From contig JASHTT010000481.1 in NCBI GenBank assembly GCA_030040415.1, positions 1-9,141 of the forward strand: a stretch of DNA of 9,141 nt. Reading direction: 5' to 3'. The translations under genes and the position numbers were made by a program. The stretch is from Streptosporangiaceae bacterium. Lineage in GTDB: Bacteria > Actinomycetota > Actinomycetes > Streptosporangiales > Streptosporangiaceae. Below, one piece after another: positions 4,880 through 9,141 of this stretch (the first letter of the stretch is position 1; the number at the start of each line of letters is the position of its first letter). The notes beneath the pieces were generated by a model, which worked only from the letters and a program-made list of their open reading frames with translations, was not told the origin of the DNA and did no database searches.

Positions 4880-6493
4880 TCAGGCGACCTCGGCCGGGAG
4901 CCAGCCTCCGGTGACAAGCATGTCGAGCACGGACTGGACTGCCTCGGCCCGGCTGACTGCGGAGGTGTCGATGACAAGCTCGGCGTCGGTGGGCTCCTCG
5001 TACGGATCTGACACACCAGTGAAGTGGCTGATCGTCCCGGCCCTGGCCTTGGCGTACAGGCCCTTGCGGTCGCGGCCTTCGCACACCTCGAGCGGCGTGG
5101 CGACGTGCACCAGGAAGAAGTCGCCGACCTCGCTCACCATCTGCCGGACCCGTCCGCGTGCGGCGGCGTACGGCGCGATCGGCGCGCAGATCGCGATGCC
5201 GCCGTGACGCGCCACCTCGGCAGCCACGAAGCCGATCCTGGCGATGTTGAGGTCCCGGTCTGCCTGGGAGAACGTGAGCCCAGCGGACAGCAGCTGCCGC
5301 ACTAGGTCGCCGTCGAGCAGCGAGACCTGCCGGTCGCTGCGCTCCGCGAGCACATCGGCGAGGTCCCGGGCGATCGTCGACTTGCCCGAACCCGACAGGC
5401 CGGTGAGGAAAAGAACAAGACCACGACGGGAACGTGGCCTGCGTACCCGCTGCAGCTCGCGCGCGACTGCCGGAGGGATGAACCACGACGGGATCTCGCT
5501 ACCGGAGTCCAGCATGTCACCGAGCTCGTCGGCGGACAGGTCCTCCTGCTCGGTGCCGGGCTCGATGAGCCCGTGCGGACGCCAGACCTCCGCCCTCGGG
5601 TCGTAGGCCCAGTCGCCACCGGGCACGACGGGGATGACCGCGGCGGCCGCCAGCAACGCGCTGTCACCCTCCGGAACAGGCCCGTCGATCATCAGGTGCG
5701 TAGCGCCGTAGGCACCGGCGACGCGGGCGCGCGTCGCGATCTCCCGGCCGCGGTTGTCCCCGCCACGGTTGTCACCACCACGGTTGTCACCACCACGGGC
5801 GTCTGGCCGTCGCGCCAGCGGTACCGGCACGACCAGCGTCCCGGCCGGCAAGCTCGCGGCGGCTGCAAGGACGGCGCGGACCAGGGCCTGGGGGCTACCG
5901 ACCACTTCGGCGCGCCCGCTGACCAGTGGCATCAGCAGCAGCCGGGCGCGTAGCTGGCCGGCATGGTGGCGGAGCTGGCCGATCTGCCGGCTGGTCAGTG
6001 GCGCCCTGGTGGCGAAGGCCAGTACCGGCCCGTCGCCGAGCCGCTCCTTCGCCTGCGCCGGAGTCAGCATCAGGCGGCGGAACGCGCCGTGCTCGGGCGG
6101 GCGGTTCGCCGTGATCGGGCCGGCCAGGCGGGCGAGAGCCGGCCCGGACGCCCCGTTCCCGGAAATCGCAGGAACGATTGTCCGCTCGCGAACCTCCAGC
6201 ACCGCCAGCGGCGTGCCCTCCGGGTCGGCGAGCAGCAGCCGGCTGAGCGCGTGCCGGCCCGCGGGCAGCGTGTCAGCCGGAACGTCCAGGGTCACCAGGG
6301 TGGGGAACGGGGTGCCATCGGCTAGCTGCCACGAGTCCGCCACGGCCATCGCGTCGGCGGCCGTCATGAAACCGGCGAGCGGCGCGAATGCGCCTGACAG
6401 CAGCAGTTCGAGGTCGCCGAGCTGTCCTTCGGACAGGGTGCAGGCCGGCAGGCTGCTGACTTCGATCGAGGCGGCCTCTGCCCCAGCTGTCAC
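4880..6493 (-). CDS. cysC: APS kinase fused to a degenerate ATP-sulfurylase-like domain
   Basis: A 537-residue protein in two parts. The N-terminal part (about 1-340) resembles ATP sulfurylase: it keeps GAFAPLAGFM (34-43). The catalytic QxRNPxHxxH motif, however, is replaced by FATRAPLTSRQ (160-170), and the GRDHAGPG motif is lost after AYGATHL (about 258-264), so sulfurylase activity is unlikely. The C-terminal part (about 357-535) is a complete APS kinase: P-loop GLSGSGKST from residue 365, DGDLVRQLL, FSQADRDLNIARIGFVA, APIAPYAAAR, RDRKGLYAKARAG and FTGVSDPYEEP. It would phosphorylate adenylyl sulfate to PAPS in the cytoplasm, for sulfonation or sulfate reduction. GTG 6493 is preferred over TTG 6508 because GGGAGG lies a few bases before it, though the spacer is short. 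A 15-bp tandem repeat interrupts the first domain. The methyltransferase gene ends 59 nt upstream on the same strand, so co-transcription is possible. Confidence 0.87.
   Translation of the reverse strand: MTAGAEAASIEVSSLPACTLSEGQLGDLELLLSGAFAPLAGFMTAADAMAVADSWQLADGTPFPTLVTLDVPADTLPAGRHALSRLLLADPEGTPLAVLEVRERTIVPAISGNGASGPALARLAGPITANRPPEHGAFRRLMLTPAQAKERLGDGPVLAFATRAPLTSRQIGQLRHHAGQLRARLLLMPLVSGRAEVVGSPQALVRAVLAAAASLPAGTLVVPVPLARRPDARGGDNRGGDNRGGDNRGREIATRARVAGAYGATHLMIDGPVPEGDSALLAAAAVIPVVPGGDWAYDPRAEVWRPHGLIEPGTEQEDLSADELGDMLDSGSEIPSWFIPPAVARELQRVRRPRSRRGLVLFLTGLSGSGKSTIARDLADVLAERSDRQVSLLDGDLVRQLLSAGLTFSQADRDLNIARIGFVAAEVARHGGIAICAPIAPYAAARGRVRQMVSEVGDFFLVHVATPLEVCEGRDRKGLYAKARAGTISHFTGVSDPYEEPTDAELVIDTSAVSRAEAVQSVLDMLVTGGWLPAEVA
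5751..5795. repeat. 15-bp in-frame tandem repeat, three copies
   Basis: CGGTTGTCCCCGCCA (5751-5765) is followed by two identical CGGTTGTCACCACCA units (5766-5795). On the coding (minus) strand they give three GGDNR-type units (RGGDNRGGDNRGGDNRG) in the degenerate sulfurylase domain, at about residue 233-248. The unit is a multiple of three, so copy-number changes would keep the frame. Confidence 0.85.
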
Positions 6494-6552
6494 GGTCCCT
6501 CCCAACAAGCCGCTGGCCTGAGGCTACTGCCGCGCGCCACCCGGTGCCGCTA

Positions 6553-7371
6553 TTACAGCACCCTGGCGAACCTGTCCACCGGCTTGCGGACGACGAGGCA
6601 GAGCTCGTCGTAGCCCGGGTTCAGGTGCCCGCGGGACAGCCAGGCGACGACCCGGCGGGCCGCGAGCAGGCCGGGCGGCGGGTCGCTGCCCGTGCAGAGC
6701 TGACGGTTCGCCACGGCCAGCCCGTGCCGGGTGAGGAACGACTGGATTCCGGCCGCAGACACGATCGGCTCGTAGACCGCGGGATAGGGCCCCGGCTGCC
6801 CGGGGTGGCTGTTGCGCCAGATCGTGGCGCGAACGGGTGCGGGGAGCTTGCGGTCCAGGAAGCCTGCCGCAGTCTGCCGGTCCGCAGTGCGGAGCAGCAG
6901 CAGCCCGCCCGGTCGCAGCGCGGCGACCAGCCGGCCGAGTACGACCTCGGCGTTTGTTATCCGATCCAGCAGCATCGCGCAGTGCACGACGTCGAACGAG
7001 CGCGGGGCTATCGGCACCGACCTGAGCTCGCCGAGCACTGCCGAGCCGAGTTCCGGCCGGGCGGCGACCGCCTCCTTCGCCGGGGCCACGTCATCGTCCA
7101 GCAGCGAGACAGCAACGTCGTACGAGCTGGCCCGGAGCGCGGCCAGGTCCAGTTCGCCGCCGGCTGTCGTGCAGCCGGCCTGCAGCACCGCGATCGTCCT
7201 GCCCGGCTGCTGTGCCGCGTAGTCGAGCACGAACCTGGTGAACACCCCCGCCGGGCGTTCGGCAGTCGCCGCCTGCCCGCGGGTCAGACGCCCGTTGCCA
7301 GCCGGTGCCCTATGCCTGCCTGATGCGCCGTTCACCTTGCCGAGTCCGTCGAGCCCCCCGACTCCTGCCAC
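6553..7371 (-). CDS. Class I SAM-dependent methyltransferase-like protein
   Basis: A 272-residue protein. Residues 1-40 are Gly/Arg/Ala-rich and probably flexible. The core resembles a class I methyltransferase (Methyltransf_11/25 type): strand 1 with IAVLQAGCTTAGGELDL (60-76), strand 2 ending in acidic LLDDD (90-94) where the SAM ribose would bind, strand 4 FDVVHCAMLLDRI (126-138), and strand 5 after LRPGGLLLLR (152-161). The C-terminal region adds basic substrate-side elements (RAPVRATIW-type and RRVVAWLSRG). Motif I is unusual: the normal E/D-x-G-x-G-x-G appears as Q-A-G-C-T-T-A-G-G, so SAM binding may be weak. The substrate is unknown. GTG 7371 has TACGCT 8 nt upstream and no ribosome site, hence probably leaderless; GTG 7335 is an alternative start. 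It lies between the Ig-repeat gene and the APS kinase gene, all on the minus strand. Confidence 0.75.
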   Translation of the reverse strand: MAGVGGLDGLGKVNGASGRHRAPAGNGRLTRGQAATAERPAGVFTRFVLDYAAQQPGRTIAVLQAGCTTAGGELDLAALRASSYDVAVSLLDDDVAPAKEAVAARPELGSAVLGELRSVPIAPRSFDVVHCAMLLDRITNAEVVLGRLVAALRPGGLLLLRTADRQTAAGFLDRKLPAPVRATIWRNSHPGQPGPYPAVYEPIVSAAGIQSFLTRHGLAVANRQLCTGSDPPPGLLAARRVVAWLSRGHLNPGYDELCLVVRKPVDRFARVL

Positions 7372-7379
7372 AGTTGCTA

Positions 7380-7392
7380 AGCGTAGCGCTAC
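7380..7392 (-). promoter_or_regulatory. Putative -10 (TACGCT) overlapped by palindrome GTAGCGCTAC
   Basis: TACGCT (7385-7380, minus strand) matches TANNNT and ends 8 nt before GTG 7371. A perfect 10-bp palindrome GTAGCGCTAC (7383-7392) overlaps its upstream edge. That is a plausible repressor site, although a 10-bp palindrome can also arise by chance. Confidence 0.4.
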
Positions 7393-7437
7393 TGATACTT
7401 GCAGTGACTCCTCATTCCTGCTGTGGCGCGTCTGGGC

Positions 7438-9141
7438 CTAGGTCCGCACGGCGAGGTGGACGAGGTACAGGGTCTTGCCTTCGAGGATGCCGAGCGTCCA
7501 GTCCTCGGTCTTGCCTGTCTTCTTCGTGGTGACGGTGACGCTGATGGTCCACAGGGACGGGCCGGTCTTCTTCATCGCGGCGCCGGTCTTACCGGGCTTG
7601 CTGCCGACGGCGGCGGTCACGTACCTGGGCGTCTTGGTGGCCCCGAGCAGGTAGGCCTCGACGGTGAACGGCTTGCCCACGGTGACCACGTAGCGACCCT
7701 TCACCAGCTTGGCGTCGGCGATGTAGAAGTCGGTGAGGCCGGCCTTGCCGGTGACGGTGGTGGTGATGCCGGCCTTGCTGGTGGCGGTGGCGGTCCAGGT
7801 GATCGCGGTCTCGGTCCGCTTGACGCTCAGCGCGCAGGGTCCGGCCAGCCCGGAGAGCGTCTCGATGGCCCTGCAGGCGATCTTGGCCGGGCCAGGAGCG
7901 TCGTAGGCTGCCTTGTTCTTGATGCCGGTGACGGTGACCTTGGGGCTGGTCTGGTCGATGTTCACCACGACCGAGACGGTGGCGATGCCGCCATCGGTGC
8001 CGTGGACGGTCTTGGTCACTACCTGGTCCGCGCGGTTCTTGGCCAGGGTGACCGGGCCGGGGCACGGCTTGGTCAGCGGCGCCGACCCAGGCCTGCAGGT
8101 GAAGGTGACGGTCACCGGGGCTCGGTACCAGCCGTACTTGGTCTTGGCGTGCTTGCTCGACAGGGTGGCCTTGATCAGCGGGTTCCTGGTGGCCGTGGAC
8201 CCGGAGGAGGCCAGGTAGTCGGTGTCCCCGGGGTAGAGCGCGGCGACGGTCTCCGCGCCGGACGAGGCGTGGCGGAAGGTGGCCTCCCCGGCGGCGTTGA
8301 GCGGTGCAGTGCCCACGGTGGTGCCGTTCACCAGGAACGTCACCGTGCCGGCCGGGGTCCCGCCGCCGGGTGGCACGGCGGTCACCGTCGCCGACAGCGC
8401 GGTCGCGGTCACCGCGACGCTGGTGGTGGTGCCGGCCTGGCTGATCGTGAACGACTGGGACGCGCTGGCCGTCGCGTAGGTGGAGTTGCCGGCCTGGCTC
8501 GCGCCGACCACGCAGACGCCGGTGCCGGTGAACGAGACCACTCCGGCCGACAGTGTGCACGCCCCCTGCGTGGAGGACGGGTCGATGCTGAACGTGACGA
8601 GATTGCCAGACCCGCCGCCGGTCGCGGCCGGAGTGTAGCTGCCGCCGTAGGCGGCTGGGGACGGCGGGCTCGCGGTGAACGTGATCGCCTGGGGGAGCAG
8701 GCTGACCGCATAGGCGCTGATCGTCCCGGTCGCGGTGGTGTAGTCGGTGTCGCCAGCGTAAGACGCACCGAAGTCGTAGGCTCCGGCCGCCAGTTCGCCC
8801 AGGTCGCAGCCGGCCTGGCCGCCGGACAGGGTGACCTGGCCGGCCGTGCCGCACGACGCCGGGCTGCCGTCGACGGTGAAGGTGACCGTCCCGGCCGGGG
8901 TAGCCGCGCCGGCCACGCCGAGCACGGTGGCCGACAACTGGACGCCGGTGCTGACGGTCGCTCCGGACTGCGGTGCTGCCTGGAGCGCCAGCTGCGAAGA
9001 CGCGGCGGCGATGGCGAACGACTGCTGCGCCTGCGGTGCGGGCGCGTAGACGCTATCGCCGGCCTGGTTCGCGTCGACCACGCAGACGCCCGGGCCGGTG
9101 AACGAGACCACCCCGGCCGCCAGAGCGCACGCCCCCTGGGT
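7438..9141 (-). CDS. Secreted or surface Ig-like repeat protein, N-terminus beyond window
   Basis: The frame is open from the right edge (codon boundary at 9141) to TAG 7438, giving 567 residues of the C-terminal part; the internal GTG 9111 is not a real start. Residues 1-46 are the end of an MBG-like repeat (VVSFTGPGVCVVDANQAGDSVY). An Ig-like Big_3 domain follows (about 47-143; PAGTVTFTVDG, ASYAGDTDYTTA), then a full MBG-like repeat (about 144-235; QAITFTASPPSPAAYGGSY, VTFSIDPSSTQGAC), a second Big_3 (about 236-310; PAGTVTFLVNG, ALYPGDTDY), and a Cys-containing region with NIDQTSPKVTVTG (about 310-470) resembling bacterial Ig/chitobiase-type extracellular modules. The last 100 residues are Lys-rich beta-strands. 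There is no LPxTG anchor or transmembrane tail, so it is probably released or bound non-covalently. Such proteins are usually adhesive or scaffold parts; no enzymatic motif is visible here. Confidence 0.87.
   Translation of the reverse strand, partial: TQGACALAAGVVSFTGPGVCVVDANQAGDSVYAPAPQAQQSFAIAAASSQLALQAAPQSGATVSTGVQLSATVLGVAGAATPAGTVTFTVDGSPASCGTAGQVTLSGGQAGCDLGELAAGAYDFGASYAGDTDYTTATGTISAYAVSLLPQAITFTASPPSPAAYGGSYTPAATGGGSGNLVTFSIDPSSTQGACTLSAGVVSFTGTGVCVVGASQAGNSTYATASASQSFTISQAGTTTSVAVTATALSATVTAVPPGGGTPAGTVTFLVNGTTVGTAPLNAAGEATFRHASSGAETVAALYPGDTDYLASSGSTATRNPLIKATLSSKHAKTKYGWYRAPVTVTFTCRPGSAPLTKPCPGPVTLAKNRADQVVTKTVHGTDGGIATVSVVVNIDQTSPKVTVTGIKNKAAYDAPGPAKIACRAIETLSGLAGPCALSVKRTETAITWTATATSKAGITTTVTGKAGLTDFYIADAKLVKGRYVVTVGKPFTVEAYLLGATKTPRYVTAAVGSKPGKTGAAMKKTGPSLWTISVTVTTKKTGKTEDWTLGILEGKTLYLVHLAVRT
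8491..8571. repeat. 81-bp direct repeat, copy A (in Ig-repeat gene)
   Basis: Copy A matches 9061-9141 with 9 mismatches in 81 bases, offset by 570 bp, which is exactly 190 codons. It encodes the VVSFTGTGVCVVGASQAG strand of the MBG-like repeat. It marks the period of an MBG plus Big_3 supermodule. Confidence 0.85.
9061..9141. repeat. 81-bp direct repeat, copy B (at window edge)
   Basis: This is the partner of 8491-8571, about 89% identical by direct comparison, and it may continue beyond the window. It encodes TQGACALAAG and VVSFTGPGVCVVDANQAG. Confidence 0.85.

Noticed and set aside
5754..6521. Long plus-strand open frame opposite the APS kinase fusion gene
   Set aside because: It mirrors the codon bias of the minus-strand gene, is Ser/Arg/Ala-rich with no recognisable domain, and the minus strand encodes clear APS kinase motifs.
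6544..7323. Plus-strand open frame opposite the methyltransferase-like gene
   Set aside because: It is a low-complexity Arg/Gly/Gln-rich translation without motifs; the opposite strand has a coherent methyltransferase fold.
7589..8854. 421-codon minus-strand frame within the Ig-repeat gene
   Set aside because: Its product is almost entirely Arg/His/Gly/Asp, typical of an out-of-frame reading of GC-rich DNA; the overlapping frame gives well-formed Ig repeats.
1..9141. tRNA, rRNA, CRISPR array, insertion sequence, or phage attachment site
   Set aside because: No cloverleaf with a T-loop GTTCGA-type motif, no regularly spaced identical repeats with spacers, and no transposase or integrase-like product were found on either strand.

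Overview
This is a high-GC, actinobacterial-looking window. The codons are strongly GC-biased, several genes have a TANNNT -10 hexamer placed 6-9 nt before the start codon (typical of leaderless actinobacterial mRNAs), and the families are actinobacterial favourites: a BldC-type regulator, a DUF4229 membrane protein, a PLDc_N membrane protein and secreted Cys-repeat and Ig-repeat proteins. BldC points to the filamentous or developing actinomycetes, but the genus cannot be fixed from this sequence. All family names come from reading motifs by eye, not from searches.

Layout. Positions 1-833 (-) hold the N-terminal part of a secreted protein with paired-Cys repeats; it runs off the left edge. 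Just upstream, 891-1179 (-) is a frameshifted remnant: a signal peptide joined to half of an Ig-like domain. A 13-bp hairpin (1260-1289) closes a PLDc_N membrane-protein gene (1293-1697, -). A divergent intergenic region full of nested inverted repeats (1732-1835) separates it from 1889-3034 (+), a putative zinc metalloprotease whose C-terminal half matches the anthrax lethal factor (M34) active site. A small, very acidic protein overlaps its 3' end (3024-3320, +). Then come a bldC-like gene (3413-3613, -), a DUF4229 gene (3791-4033, +) and a MazF/PemK toxin with its ribbon-helix-helix antitoxin (4082-4614, -). Positions 4615-4879 hold no gene, only three GGGATGC direct repeats and a putative promoter. 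A fusion of a degenerate ATP-sulfurylase-like domain with an intact APS kinase (4880-6493, -) and a SAM-methyltransferase-like gene (6553-7371, -) follow. The last gene (7438-9141, -) is the C-terminal part of a large Ig-repeat surface or secreted protein that runs off the right edge.

How the genes relate. The window reads as a patchwork of short transcription units, not one pathway. Functional pairs are the TA operon (TGATG overlap), the metalloprotease plus acidic protein (11-nt overlap, same strand), and possibly the methyltransferase plus APS kinase (about 60 nt apart, same strand). The APS kinase would make PAPS for sulfonation or sulfate reduction; no sulfotransferase or sulfate-reduction gene is visible. 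The strongest candidate for something little described is the lethal-factor-like protease and its acidic partner: a possible effector-immunity pair with a long, Arg/Ala/Gly/Pro-rich, probably disordered N-terminus and no recognisable Sec signal peptide.
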